A stretch of DNA of 64,000 nt from Saprospiraceae bacterium (GTDB lineage Bacteria; Bacteroidota; Bacteroidia; Chitinophagales; Saprospiraceae), in contig JAWKLJ010000001.1 of assembly GCA_041392805.1 (NCBI GenBank), positions 1,860,001-1,924,000 on the forward strand, in the 5' to 3' direction. The position numbers were made by a program, and so were the translations under genes. The notes below the pieces were generated by a model, which saw only the letters and a list, made by a program, of their open reading frames with translations, searched no databases and had not been told where the DNA came from. Of this stretch, positions 18,315 through 26,914 are shown piece after piece (positions within the stretch are counted from its first letter, which is position 1; each line of letters opens with the position of its first letter).

Positions 18315-20135
18315 TTAGGTCAATTGTTTTTTCATTTGCTCAAACTGGTCTTTCAGCACGCGGTAAGGTTGTAGTGTTTTGGTAGAAGATTCATTAAACT
18401 CCCAGCCAAAATCGACTTCGTCTTTCACTTCTATCTTTTCCTCGTAGGCTGTGCTGATTGTATAGGTATTGTGCTCTTCCATTTTCTGGAAATGGCTATT
18501 TACATTTTTGTAGATGTATTCCCCTTTATCGACATGAGAGAAGAGGTAAATATCCAGCGACTCCTGGCTTTTATCCAGGAAGGCATTATTGTCGATAATA
18601 AAAGGAGAAAGGCTTAGGAAATGGTCCATTTTATTTTCGTTCAGTTTGCCGACCAGTAAGATCGAGCCGCTTTCCGCATAGTTTTGAAAAGGGCGGGGGT
18701 CGCTCTCCAAAGTCAGATAGGCGCTATCGGCCGCATTCAGACTCCCCAACTTGTGGTAATAGGCCACTTTTTCATATCGGGTACAGGCTACGGTAATGTC
18801 TCGCACCGCCACCATTTTGTATTTGATCAAGAAGCTGATGGTACCGATGAAGATGGTCAAGCCATTCTCGGCTTCCTCGCACAATTGGGGGGCAGCAGCC
18901 ACATCGAGGCTACCACTAGCCAATTGCTCCCGAATGGACTCCAGTAGGAGGTAAGATTTATAAAAATGGTCCTTCTTTTCTAAGGAATCAAATAGTTCTT
19001 TGAATTCGGATACAAAAGGCGGATAGCTATTTTGTTGAAAGACCTTACCAAGTTTACTAAAGGCATCCACATAATCATAAAAACGGGCACTGGATTCACC
19101 GAGCGACAAGAGGTCATTGATGGGTTGGTGTTCGACTTGGCTGTTCTTTTTCCGCTCTTCTCCCCACAGTTGAGAGGCCAACAGGTAGAGGATGACTTGA
19201 GCAGCCATTACATAGGTATTGATCGTCTGCTGCAGGCGCTCCAGGCCGGGCACGCGCATGGATTCCGAGCGCGAGATCAGCTTTTGGAGCTGAGCGCCGA
19301 TCGTCCAGGGCAGGTTCTGGATGATGATGGGTAGCACCTCTCTTTTGTCTTTGCGGCCAGCACGTACGTCTTCGATCACTTGCTTCAAGGAAGTATCATA
19401 GCGCACCATGGCACCCAATATCTTAGGCAAGTAATCATTGGGCGAATAATGGCTGAGCGGATTGGCAAGGAACCGCTGGATGGGCGTATCCGGTAATCGC
19501 CAGGCAGTCACGTCTTTGTGTGCTTCATTAACATATAAACCCCAGGGAAGCTCATCCCCCATCTCTTCATCAAAACCCATGACGATACTCCTGTACAGGA
19601 TATGGGGCGAAACCGTACGGTCACCGTACTTGGTATTCAAGGAAGCCACCGCAAATTCAAAGGCGCTTTGGATCGTACGCTTTACGACTAAAGCCTGATA
19701 AAACCAGGTTGAAAAATCCTTTGCTTTGGTATCTTCGATGGGTACAGAAGTGGCAATCACGGCTTTTACCCCTAGCTTCATCAATTGCGCCACCTGTGGC
19801 AGCGTGGAGCAACCATTAAGGAAGACGAGCTGCAGGTTTTGTTGCTGGCTAAAGAGTTGGGCCAGGCCGCCAGCTTGGGCGCCTCCTTCTTCGAGTTGCA
19901 GCCCGCTGCCACCAGCATGTTCACCATAATGAAACACCGCCAGGCGACCATCAAAGCGATTGAAACTCTCTATGAGATCCTCCACACTGGTACTTTCATC
20001 CCGATAGACTTCAATGGCCTGCTTGTCGTGCAGACCGCTGAGCGTACTCATCAGTTGTCGACTCTCCTGCTTGAGCAAGGCCAGGTGATCGTCTCGGTCA
20101 TTGGCAAAGGCTAGGTATACAATGGGTTTAGGCAT
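18315..20135 (-). CDS. CHAT-domain caspase-like protein
   Basis: The 606-residue protein has an N-terminal CHAT peptidase domain (about 1-200): PIVYLAFANDRDD at the start, the histidine block LAVFHYGEHAGG (His69/His73) and the cysteine block LVFLNGCSTLP (Cys109), followed by GVKAVIATSVPI. These are the caspase-like catalytic dyad positions. The remaining 400 residues are mostly helical with a beta-rich end and match nothing I recognise. CHAT proteases in bacteria act in regulated proteolysis, including type III-E CRISPR and gasdermin activation. It is the first gene of a minus-strand unit with a STAND ATPase and an FGE-domain protein. No gasdermin or other obvious pore-former is adjacent. Confidence 0.87.
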   Translation of the reverse strand: MPKPIVYLAFANDRDDHLALLKQESRQLMSTLSGLHDKQAIEVYRDESTSVEDLIESFNRFDGRLAVFHYGEHAGGSGLQLEEGGAQAGGLAQLFSQQQNLQLVFLNGCSTLPQVAQLMKLGVKAVIATSVPIEDTKAKDFSTWFYQALVVKRTIQSAFEFAVASLNTKYGDRTVSPHILYRSIVMGFDEEMGDELPWGLYVNEAHKDVTAWRLPDTPIQRFLANPLSHYSPNDYLPKILGAMVRYDTSLKQVIEDVRAGRKDKREVLPIIIQNLPWTIGAQLQKLISRSESMRVPGLERLQQTINTYVMAAQVILYLLASQLWGEERKKNSQVEHQPINDLLSLGESSARFYDYVDAFSKLGKVFQQNSYPPFVSEFKELFDSLEKKDHFYKSYLLLESIREQLASGSLDVAAAPQLCEEAENGLTIFIGTISFLIKYKMVAVRDITVACTRYEKVAYYHKLGSLNAADSAYLTLESDPRPFQNYAESGSILLVGKLNENKMDHFLSLSPFIIDNNAFLDKSQESLDIYLFSHVDKGEYIYKNVNSHFQKMEEHNTYTISTAYEEKIEVKDEVDFGWEFNESSTKTLQPYRVLKDQFEQMKKQLT

Positions 20136-20171
20136 AAATCGAACTATTTAGACTGACGGTCTGATATCAAC

Positions 20172-20202
20172 TAAAGATAAAATTTATTGGATTAATTTGA
20201 AA
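20172..20202 (-). promoter_or_regulatory. Candidate promoter of the CHAT module
   Basis: On the minus strand TTTC (20202-20199) is followed after 19 bases by TATCTTTA (20179-20172), one mismatch in each half from the Bacteroidota consensus TTTG/TAnnTTTG. It lies about 40 bases before the CHAT start codon. The match is only approximate. Confidence 0.35.
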
Positions 20203-20225
20203 CCACATGATGATGTGAAATTTAG

Positions 20226-20410
20226 TTTTTTGGACGTAGGGGTAGTGGCAATCAAAATGGGGAGCATTGGAGAAGCACAATCCCCGCCATTTTAATTTTG
20301 ATTGATATTTTAATTTTGATTGATATTTTGATTTTGATTACAAGCCATACCCCGCAACGTAATCCCTCCATTACCTCCACCCCTCCAATAACTCTACGTC
20401 CAAAAAAAAA
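20226..20410. repeat. Composite intergenic repeat with outer inverted arms
   Basis: The element begins with TTTTTGGACGTAGGGGTAGTGG and ends with the near-complement ending CTCTACGTCCAAAAA. Between them is the AT-rich hexamer tract CCGCCATTTTAATTTTGATT (20283 onward), the same tract as in the 14931-15500 array. It fills the gap between the CHAT and GalU genes. The same modules recur at about 41928-42075, 47770-48242 and 51213-51540. Confidence 0.75.
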
Positions 20411-20420
20411 CCGCCAAATC

Positions 20421-21305
20421 CTACCCCATCCCCGCCACCAAATCCTTCAACCAGCTTTCCAACTCCTCACCAAACTCCTCCCGCTTCAATCCAAACAACA
20501 AATTGGTCTTAATGAAATCCAATTTATTACCCACATCATACCGCTTACCATCAAAATGAAGACCATACATATCCTGGTCTTTTAATAGCAGGCGCATCGC
20601 ATCCGTTAATTGAATTTCATTATTGACACCCGTGGGAATAACTTCGAGTAGGTCAAAAATGTCAGGGGTAAATACGTATCGTCCGGCAATCACCAAATTG
20701 GAGGGCGCCTCTTCAGGTCGGGGCTTTTCAATCCACTGATGCACTTTATACAACCCATTTCCATTCACTTGTTTCCCTCCCATCACACCATAGCGGTGGG
20801 TCAAAGCTTTGGGCACCTCCTCCAATGCCACTACGGAGGCTTGGTATTCATCAAAAACATCCAAGATTTGACGCATGACCGGAACCGCTGTGCTAGAATC
20901 CAAAATCGTATCCCCCAATAACACCGCAAAAGGTTCATTCCCAACATGCAAACGGCCATAACGAACGGCATCTCCCAATCCATTCAACTCCTTTTGCCAG
21001 ACAAAGTGAATATTGGCCATGTCCGAGATGCGTTTGATCATCTCCAAATCCTCCAGCTTCCCCTTTTGCTCCAGGTTATATTCCAACTCAAAATTGTGAT
21101 CAAAATGTTCTTCGATCGCCCTTTTTCCTTTCCCAATCACCATCAGGATATCGGTAATACCTGAATCTACAGCTTCTTCTATCACATATTGGATCACGGG
21201 CTTGTCCACAATGGGAATCATCTCCTTCGGTTGAGATTTGGTGGCTGGAAGTAAACGTGTTCCAAATCCAGCAGCAGGGATGATCGCTTTTTTTACAGTA
21301 CTCAT
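20421..21305 (-). CDS. galU: UTP--glucose-1-phosphate uridylyltransferase
   Basis: The 294-residue cytoplasmic enzyme has the GalU nucleotidyltransferase signatures: KKAIIPAAGFGTRLLPATKS at the N-terminus, KEMIPIVDKPVIQYVIEEA, LGDTIL in the metal/sugar-binding turn, and WIEKP and GRYVFTP further on. Length and order are typical of bacterial GalU, which makes UDP-glucose from UTP and glucose-1-phosphate. Its ATG overlaps the stop of the GHMP kinase as ATGA, so the two are coupled. Because that kinase resembles glucuronokinase, this copy may instead, or also, act on glucuronate-1-phosphate to give UDP-glucuronate. That activity is inference from context. Confidence 0.88.
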   Translation of the reverse strand: MSTVKKAIIPAAGFGTRLLPATKSQPKEMIPIVDKPVIQYVIEEAVDSGITDILMVIGKGKRAIEEHFDHNFELEYNLEQKGKLEDLEMIKRISDMANIHFVWQKELNGLGDAVRYGRLHVGNEPFAVLLGDTILDSSTAVPVMRQILDVFDEYQASVVALEEVPKALTHRYGVMGGKQVNGNGLYKVHQWIEKPRPEEAPSNLVIAGRYVFTPDIFDLLEVIPTGVNNEIQLTDAMRLLLKDQDMYGLHFDGKRYDVGNKLDFIKTNLLFGLKREEFGEELESWLKDLVAGMG

Positions 21306-22306
21306 GAATTCGCTACAATTTTAGGTTTGATAACTTCTATTTTATGCGCAGCCAATTGGCTGCAAAGTGCCTCAAACATGGCTTCGTCTTTATACGTGCC
21401 GATAATAGCACCTCCTGACCCGGTAAATTTGGCACTCGCCCCCTTCGCTCTTGCCAGGGACACCATCTCCTTGTTTTTTTCACTAATTTGATAAATTGAA
21501 CTTCGAAGATCAAAATTAGCATCTAGTAAAGGGCCTATCGCGCTTATTTCACCGCCATCCAATAGTTTTTTCGCCTGAACGGTCAAATCTGCAAAACCCT
21601 TCATGGCAGCTACTACAGACTCGTCTCCTCTATCAAAGCGCGACCTGATATCGTTGTGAAAAACTTCAGAGCCCTCCGATAAATCCGTACGATAAGCGAT
21701 GTATATATTTTTCAGCCGCGTAGCAGAAAAAGTTTCATAATACCCATATTCCTGCTTTTCGAAATACGATTTATCAAAATCCATATACACGGGCTGCTCA
21801 TAAGCCTGCGCCACCCGATCTTGCAATCCAGCACTAATGCCCAATTCATCTCGCTCAACGGAGAGCACCAGGTTGGCCAATAGCTGACGTGGAATCCGGA
21901 TATTGTAAAAGGCCATTAAAGCCTTCATACAGGCCGTTATAATTGCACTTGACCCCGCCAAACCCAGGCGATTGGGGATATCGGATTGGTAACGGATAGT
22001 AAAGTTCCGTTGATCTAAAACGACCCGGTTGGCTACACAATACTCTACGAATTTTTTAATCGCAGCCTTTAATAGCCGTATACCGCCGTAATAGCCAAAT
22101 AGTTGCACATCCTCATACAATCCATTGATGTTTTTGTAAATGCTTCGATCTCGTTCTTGCGGCAATATTTCCAATTCTGGTGTTTCATACAAAACCACCT
22201 CCGCGCTGAAGTTACTAAAAACAAAGGCAATCGTTTTTCCAAAGTAACCATCAGATGGATTACCAATGAGCGCCGCTCTCGGATAAGACTTTGTGTTTAT
22301 AATCAT
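21302..22306 (-). CDS. GHMP kinase resembling plant glucuronokinase
   Basis: The 334-residue protein carries the three GHMP motifs: an N-terminal AALIGNPSDGYFGKTIAF, the phosphate-binding loop PNRLGLAGSSA (residues 111-121) and the C-terminal SAKFTGSGGAIIG. Further blocks, YYGGIRLL, LDQRNFTIRYQSDIP and ELGISAGLQDRVAQAY, closely follow plant glucuronokinase as I remember it, more than galactokinase or mevalonate kinase. Glucuronokinase phosphorylates D-glucuronate at C1; a UTP-dependent pyrophosphorylase then forms UDP-glucuronate. The overlapping galU-type gene fits that second step. The divergent GH88 gene next door also concerns uronates. Substrate assignment is from family resemblance. Confidence 0.78.
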   Translation of the reverse strand: MIINTKSYPRAALIGNPSDGYFGKTIAFVFSNFSAEVVLYETPELEILPQERDRSIYKNINGLYEDVQLFGYYGGIRLLKAAIKKFVEYCVANRVVLDQRNFTIRYQSDIPNRLGLAGSSAIITACMKALMAFYNIRIPRQLLANLVLSVERDELGISAGLQDRVAQAYEQPVYMDFDKSYFEKQEYGYYETFSATRLKNIYIAYRTDLSEGSEVFHNDIRSRFDRGDESVVAAMKGFADLTVQAKKLLDGGEISAIGPLLDANFDLRSSIYQISEKNKEMVSLARAKGASAKFTGSGGAIIGTYKDEAMFEALCSQLAAHKIEVIKPKIVANS

Positions 22307-22378
22307 TCTTTATCTATTAGGTTCTCTGGTAATTTTTGTACGCTGAAATAAAGGCCAATTTCCAGGAATTCGTGAAAA

Positions 22379-22411
22379 TTCGTGTCAATTCGTGGCTTAC
22401 TTTTAATTTTG
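22379..22411 (+). promoter_or_regulatory. Candidate promoter of the uronate cluster
   Basis: TAATTTTG (22404-22411) matches the Bacteroidota -7 consensus TAnnTTTG. TTCG (22379-22382) stands 21 bases upstream, one mismatch from TTTG. It would start the GH88 transcript about 110 bases before the ATG. The -33 half lies inside a run of three (A)ATTCGTG motifs (22367-22394). Confidence 0.4.
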
Positions 22412-22526
22412 CCACCAATTAACCCCAATTATTTATCACGCCCCACAAATAAATTAAATCTTTTCCCATTTCATTTTTTTATACCACCCATCCTCCTTAA
22501 TTTTCGGGCAAGTTAAGTATTAACGA

Positions 22527-23891
22527 ATGAATATAAACGAAAAACTAACAATTGAGCAGCTCCTGCCCAAGGTAAAGCTGCTATGGGAACTTTCTGCCCA
22601 CAAGATACAACGTATCGAACAAGAATATGATACCGCTCTAGGTGCTCCCGTCTTTACCCGTGCTGGAAAATACACAACTCGTGGCTGGACTGAATGGACC
22701 CAAGGCTTTCAATATGGGGCCAGTATTTTGCAATTTGACGCCACTGGAGAGGAAGCATTCCTTGACCTGGGTCGAAAAGCAACCCTCGATAAAATGGCAT
22801 CTCATGTGGGCCACTTTGGTGTTCACGATCATGGTTTCAATAACGTAAGTACCTATGGCAACCTGCTGCGGCTCATGAAGGAAGGCAAAATCCCACATGA
22901 ACCCTGGGAAAAGCACTTCTATGAATTGGCACTAAAACTATCGGGTGCCGTCCAGGCTAAACGCTGGACCAGCTTGCCAGATGGCGGTTATATCTACTCT
23001 TTTAACGGACCTCATTCTCTTTTTGTAGATACCATCCGCAGTGTTAGAGCCTTGATGGTCAGTCATGAATTGGGGTATGCGATCTGGGGCGAAAATGATA
23101 AAAAAATCAGCTTGCTCGAACGCGGCATTCAGCATTCAATTGCCACGGCCCAATACGCCATCTATTATGGCGAAGGCCGTGATAGCTATGATGAATGGGG
23201 TAGAACGGCGCATGAAAGCATCTTTAATACCAATGATGGAAATTATCGATGCCCGAATGCACAGCAAGGCTTTTCAGGCTTTACCACCTGGACGCGCGGC
23301 CTCGCCTGGGCCATCGCCGGTTTCCCCGAGCAGCTGGAATACCTCCAGACGCTTCCGGCCGAAGCCTTGGCTCCCTTTGGTGGCTTTAAACACCTGGAAG
23401 CCATCTATCTAAAGGCAGCAAAAGCCACTTGCGACTTCTATATTGAAAATACGCCTACCGATGGCATCCCTTACTGGGACACCGGTGCACCCAATATCCA
23501 TCAATTAGGCGATTATCTAAACCGTCCGTCCGATCCTTACAATGACTATGAACCTATCGACAGTTCCGCGGCAGCCATCGCAGCGCAGGGCTTTTTGCGC
23601 CTGGGTAAATACCTGGGCGAAGCAGGGGCAAAGTATTGGCAGGCTGGGCTAACGATTTTGGATCACCTTTTTGCCGATCCTTACCTCAGCAAGGACCCTG
23701 ATCATCAGGGCTTGCTACTCCATACCATTTATCACCAACCCAATGGCTGGGACTACATTCCGCCAGGTAGCAAAATAGCTTATGGAGAATCCTGCATGTG
23801 GGGCGATTACCATGCGCGAGAGGTCGCACTCTACGTGCAAAGGGAGATTCAAGGGGAATCATACTACACTTTTTTTGGAGGGGTAAAATAA
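22527..23891 (+). CDS. GH88 unsaturated uronyl hydrolase
   Basis: The 454-residue protein has an alpha/alpha-barrel pattern. GH88 active-site blocks are HDHGFNNVSTYG with Asp101 and LFVDTIRSV with Asp168, at the positions of the two catalytic aspartates of known unsaturated glucuronyl hydrolases. RGLAWAIAGF, DSSAAAIAAQGFLRL and MWGDYHAREV follow. These enzymes hydrate the 4,5-double bond of unsaturated uronic acids left by polysaccharide lyases and release the end sugar. There is no signal peptide, so it works in the cytoplasm on imported oligosaccharides. It opens the long plus-strand catabolic cluster, with a 9-base gap to the next gene. Confidence 0.87.
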   Translation: MNINEKLTIEQLLPKVKLLWELSAHKIQRIEQEYDTALGAPVFTRAGKYTTRGWTEWTQGFQYGASILQFDATGEEAFLDLGRKATLDKMASHVGHFGVHDHGFNNVSTYGNLLRLMKEGKIPHEPWEKHFYELALKLSGAVQAKRWTSLPDGGYIYSFNGPHSLFVDTIRSVRALMVSHELGYAIWGENDKKISLLERGIQHSIATAQYAIYYGEGRDSYDEWGRTAHESIFNTNDGNYRCPNAQQGFSGFTTWTRGLAWAIAGFPEQLEYLQTLPAEALAPFGGFKHLEAIYLKAAKATCDFYIENTPTDGIPYWDTGAPNIHQLGDYLNRPSDPYNDYEPIDSSAAAIAAQGFLRLGKYLGEAGAKYWQAGLTILDHLFADPYLSKDPDHQGLLLHTIYHQPNGWDYIPPGSKIAYGESCMWGDYHAREVALYVQREIQGESYYTFFGGVK

Positions 23892-23900
23892 ACATCTATA

Positions 23901-24731
23901 ATGACGGAAAGTCCAAAAGATTTATCCAAGCTGTGTATCCATACCATCACAACCAAACCCTGGTCGCTGGAAGAAGCCATTGACCAATATGCCGCAAATG
24001 GTATCGGAGGGGTTAGTGTATGGACAGACGCTTATGCCGATATGGGGCCAACCAAGGCAGGACAATTGATCGCTGATTCTCCACTTGAGGTGGTTTCCCT
24101 GGTCAGAGGCGGATTCTTCCCCAGTACGGACCTTGCAAAAAGGGAAAAAGCCATAGACCAGAATAAACGTTTACTAGAAGAGGCGGCAGCCTTAGGCGCA
24201 CCACTCATTGTACTCGTTTGCGGAGCCGACCCCGGGCAAAGCTTGTTTGAATCCAGGAAACAAATCCAGGAAGGTATCGAAGCCATCCTGCCAATGGCGG
24301 CCTCCCTGGGCGTCAAATTGGGCATAGAGCCCCTTCACCCTATGTATGCCGATACGCGTTCTGCCGTTTCTACCATCCAACAAGCAAATGATATGGCCGT
24401 ATCCATTGCCTCCGACTATTTGGGCGTAGTGGTAGACGTCTATCACCTTTGGTGGGATGAACATTTACAAAAAGAAATTGAACGCTGCGGCCAAAACAAG
24501 CACCTTTTTGCCTATCATATTTGCGATTGGCGGGTGCCAACTGAGGACATGCTCAACGACCGCGGCCTCATGGGTGAAGGCTGTATCAATATCCCCGAAA
24601 TTAGCAGCTGGGTAGCCGATACGGGCTTTAATGGCTTTACAGAAGTAGAAATCTTCTCCACTCGCCATTGGCAAACAGATCAAGCTGAATTTTTAAGAAA
24701 AATAATAAAAGCATATCATCATCATGCCTGA
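23901..24731 (+). CDS. TIM-barrel sugar isomerase/epimerase family protein
   Basis: The 276-residue cytoplasmic protein fits the xylose-isomerase-like TIM barrel (AP_endonuc_2) family. Metal-ligand positions are GIEPLHP (Glu near 142), VVVDVYHLWWD (Asp near 178), YHICDW and a final TEVEIFS. Members isomerise or epimerise sugars and keto-sugars, and some cleave 3-keto-glycosides. The stop overlaps the start of the next gene, a Gfo/Idh/MocA oxidoreductase, by eight bases, and such pairs often act in sequence on oxidised sugars. Substrate cannot be fixed from sequence. Confidence 0.82.
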   Translation: MTESPKDLSKLCIHTITTKPWSLEEAIDQYAANGIGGVSVWTDAYADMGPTKAGQLIADSPLEVVSLVRGGFFPSTDLAKREKAIDQNKRLLEEAAALGAPLIVLVCGADPGQSLFESRKQIQEGIEAILPMAASLGVKLGIEPLHPMYADTRSAVSTIQQANDMAVSIASDYLGVVVDVYHLWWDEHLQKEIERCGQNKHLFAYHICDWRVPTEDMLNDRGLMGEGCINIPEISSWVADTGFNGFTEVEIFSTRHWQTDQAEFLRKIIKAYHHHA

Positions 24732-25890
24732 ACACAATACCAGCAAACAGCACACCATCGGAATCATTATGAATGGTGTGACAGGCCGAATGGGAACGAA
24801 TCAACACCTTCTGCGCTCTATGGTGGCTATCCGAGACCAAGGTGGTATTCCTATCGGAAACAACGAAGTCATCATGCCCGATCCTATTTTGGTAGGTAGA
24901 GATGCGGTGAAACTAAAAAAACTTTGTGAACAATCCGGCTTTTCCAGAATGACAACCAACCTGGAAGAGGCTTTCGCTGATCCGCATAACCAGATTTATT
25001 TTGATGCCCAAATTACCGGGAAACGCTACGAAGGTGTCAAAAGGGCTATTGCCTTAGGTAAGCATGTGTATTGCGAAAAACCAACGGCTGTCAGTTCTCA
25101 AGATGCCCTGGAATTATTCCACCTGGCAGAAAAAGCAGGCATAAAACACGGGGTTGTGCAAGACAAATTGTGGCTCCCTGGTATTCGCAAGATCAAGCGA
25201 TTGATTGAAAATGGCTTTTTGGGTCGTATCCTGAGTGTAAGGGGAGAATTTGGCTATTGGGTATATGAAGGGGATACCATTCCGGCCCAACGCCCCTCCT
25301 GGAATTACCGAAAGGAAGACGATGGCGGTATTATCGTCGATATGCTCTGCCATTGGCGCTACGTCCTCGATAATGTCTTTGGAAAGGTCAAAGCTGTTTC
25401 TTGCTTGGGCGCTACTCATATCCCGGAGCGTGTCGATGAAAATGGCAAAACCTACAAAGCCACAGCGGACGATTCGGCCTATGCGACCTTCGAACTGGAA
25501 GGCGGGGTCATCGCCCACTTTAATTCCTCCTGGACCGTTCGGGTTAGACGCGATGATTTGCTCACCCTCCAAGTGGATGGGACTAAGGGCACTGCGGTGG
25601 CTGGCCTCCGTGACTGCTATATCCAACATTATGGCAATACACCCAAACCCGTCTGGAATCCCGATGTTCCTCAACCCATCGACTTTTACGAGGACTGGTC
25701 GAAAGTGCCTGCCCAAGAGCATTACGACAATGCCTTCAAGGTACAATGGGAATTGTTCTTGAAACATGTCGTGACCGATTCACCCTTTGAAAATGGCCTG
25801 CTAGAAGGAGCCAAAGGCGTACAACTGGCAGAGAAAGGATTGGAAAGCTGGGAAAAAAGAGCTTGGGTGGATATAGAAGAACTGGGATAA
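24724..25890 (+). CDS. Gfo/Idh/MocA family oxidoreductase
   Basis: The 388-residue protein has an N-terminal Rossmann fold (IGIIMNGVTGRMG) and the family's CEKPTA motif at about residue 120, whose lysine is catalytic in relatives. The C-terminal alpha/beta domain (about 140-380) includes GGIIVDMLCHWRYVLDNVFG. Members oxidise or reduce sugars with NAD(P). The glycine pattern at the start is slightly unusual for the family and has a long insertion (RSMVAIRDQGG) after it. It overlaps the upstream TIM-barrel gene by eight bases, so the products are probably made together. Confidence 0.85.
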   Translation: MPEHNTSKQHTIGIIMNGVTGRMGTNQHLLRSMVAIRDQGGIPIGNNEVIMPDPILVGRDAVKLKKLCEQSGFSRMTTNLEEAFADPHNQIYFDAQITGKRYEGVKRAIALGKHVYCEKPTAVSSQDALELFHLAEKAGIKHGVVQDKLWLPGIRKIKRLIENGFLGRILSVRGEFGYWVYEGDTIPAQRPSWNYRKEDDGGIIVDMLCHWRYVLDNVFGKVKAVSCLGATHIPERVDENGKTYKATADDSAYATFELEGGVIAHFNSSWTVRVRRDDLLTLQVDGTKGTAVAGLRDCYIQHYGNTPKPVWNPDVPQPIDFYEDWSKVPAQEHYDNAFKVQWELFLKHVVTDSPFENGLLEGAKGVQLAEKGLESWEKRAWVDIEELG

Positions 25891-25907
25891 AGAAAATTAA
25901 ATACAAG

Positions 25908-26681
25908 ATGAAACAAGTCGCACTCATCACGGGCGGTAGTCGTGGCATTGGGCTAGGCATAGCTCAACTGCTCGCCCAACAAGGTTGGAACCTGGCGATT
26001 AATGGCATGCGGCCTCAGGAAGCGGTACAAACAACCCTCGACCAGCTGGCAGCCACTGGGGTGGAAGTCATTTACTGCCAGGGCAATGTTGGCCAAACCG
26101 AGGACCATCAACGAATACTGGCCCATATCCTTGAAAAATGGGGACACCTCAATGCCTTGATCAATAATGCTGGCGTGGCGCCAAAAGAGCGGAATGACCT
26201 GCTGGAGATGAGCGAAGAAAGTTATGATCGGGTGATGGGCATCAACCTCAGAGGGCCTTTTTTCTTGTCCCTCGCCGCTGCAAAGGCCATGCTAAAGACC
26301 AAAGCAGCGCAGCCCGACTTCCCCGCTTTTATTGTCAATATATCGTCTATATCAGCAACGGTTGTTTCTACCAATCGCGGTCAGTATTGCATCTCCAAGG
26401 CCGGGATAGGCATGATGACGCAACTCCTTGCCGCGCGTTTGGGTATCGAGGGCATTCCGGTGTATGAAGTGAGGCCAGGGGTGATTATGACGGATATGAC
26501 CTCCACTGTAAAAGAAAAATATGATAACTTAATCCTCAACGGCGATTTGTGCGTGCAGAAACGCTGGGGATACCCGGAAGATGTCGGAAAAGTAGTAGGC
26601 AGTCTGCTTAGAGGCGATTTCCCCTACTCGACCGGCCAGGTCATCATGGTAGATGGCGGCTTGACCATGCCGAGGCTTTAA
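25908..26681 (+). CDS. Short-chain dehydrogenase/reductase (3-ketoacyl-ACP-reductase-like)
   Basis: From the ATG at 25908 the product has 257 residues; an upstream TTG inside the previous gene is unlikely. It has the SDR cofactor motif TGGSRGIG, NNAG at about 90, the catalytic serine in NISSISA, the YCISK tyrosine/lysine pair, and the closing PYSTGQVIMVDGGL. It resembles the SDR subgroup filed as 3-ketoacyl-(ACP) reductase that recurs in sugar-acid clusters, not fatty acid operons. Given the GH88 and YiaK-like neighbours, a role in reducing or oxidising a uronate intermediate (as KduD does) is likely. That is inference from context. Confidence 0.85.
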   Translation: MKQVALITGGSRGIGLGIAQLLAQQGWNLAINGMRPQEAVQTTLDQLAATGVEVIYCQGNVGQTEDHQRILAHILEKWGHLNALINNAGVAPKERNDLLEMSEESYDRVMGINLRGPFFLSLAAAKAMLKTKAAQPDFPAFIVNISSISATVVSTNRGQYCISKAGIGMMTQLLAARLGIEGIPVYEVRPGVIMTDMTSTVKEKYDNLILNGDLCVQKRWGYPEDVGKVVGSLLRGDFPYSTGQVIMVDGGLTMPRL

Positions 26682-26698
26682 ACGTTAAACAACCAGTC

Positions 26699-26911
26699 AT
26701 GAATAAAGACACCTTGTGGAAAATTTGTGGAGTAGCGGTATTGCTCGTCGCAATCCTCACCTTCACCCCTTTGGTTACCCCAACAGGACAACACAAACCT
26801 GAACTGATGGGCATGCCCTACACCCTTTGGGTAGGCATTTTAGAAGCCATTGTATTGGTAAGCTTAACCTATCTGGGTACCAAAGTACATCCAGGACGAA
26901 AAAACGACTAA
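26699..26911 (+). CDS. Small two-helix membrane protein, DUF3311-like partner of symporter
   Basis: The 70-residue protein has two hydrophobic helices, at about 8-26 and 40-60, joined by a short loop with ELMGMPYTLWVGI. It ends in a basic tail. The layout and the MPYTLW segment recall the DUF3311 proteins encoded just before sodium:solute symporters. The symporter gene starts four bases after this stop, so a partner or assembly role is likely. Family assignment is tentative because the protein is short. Confidence 0.65.
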   Translation: MNKDTLWKICGVAVLLVAILTFTPLVTPTGQHKPELMGMPYTLWVGILEAIVLVSLTYLGTKVHPGRKND

Positions 26912-26914
26912 ACC

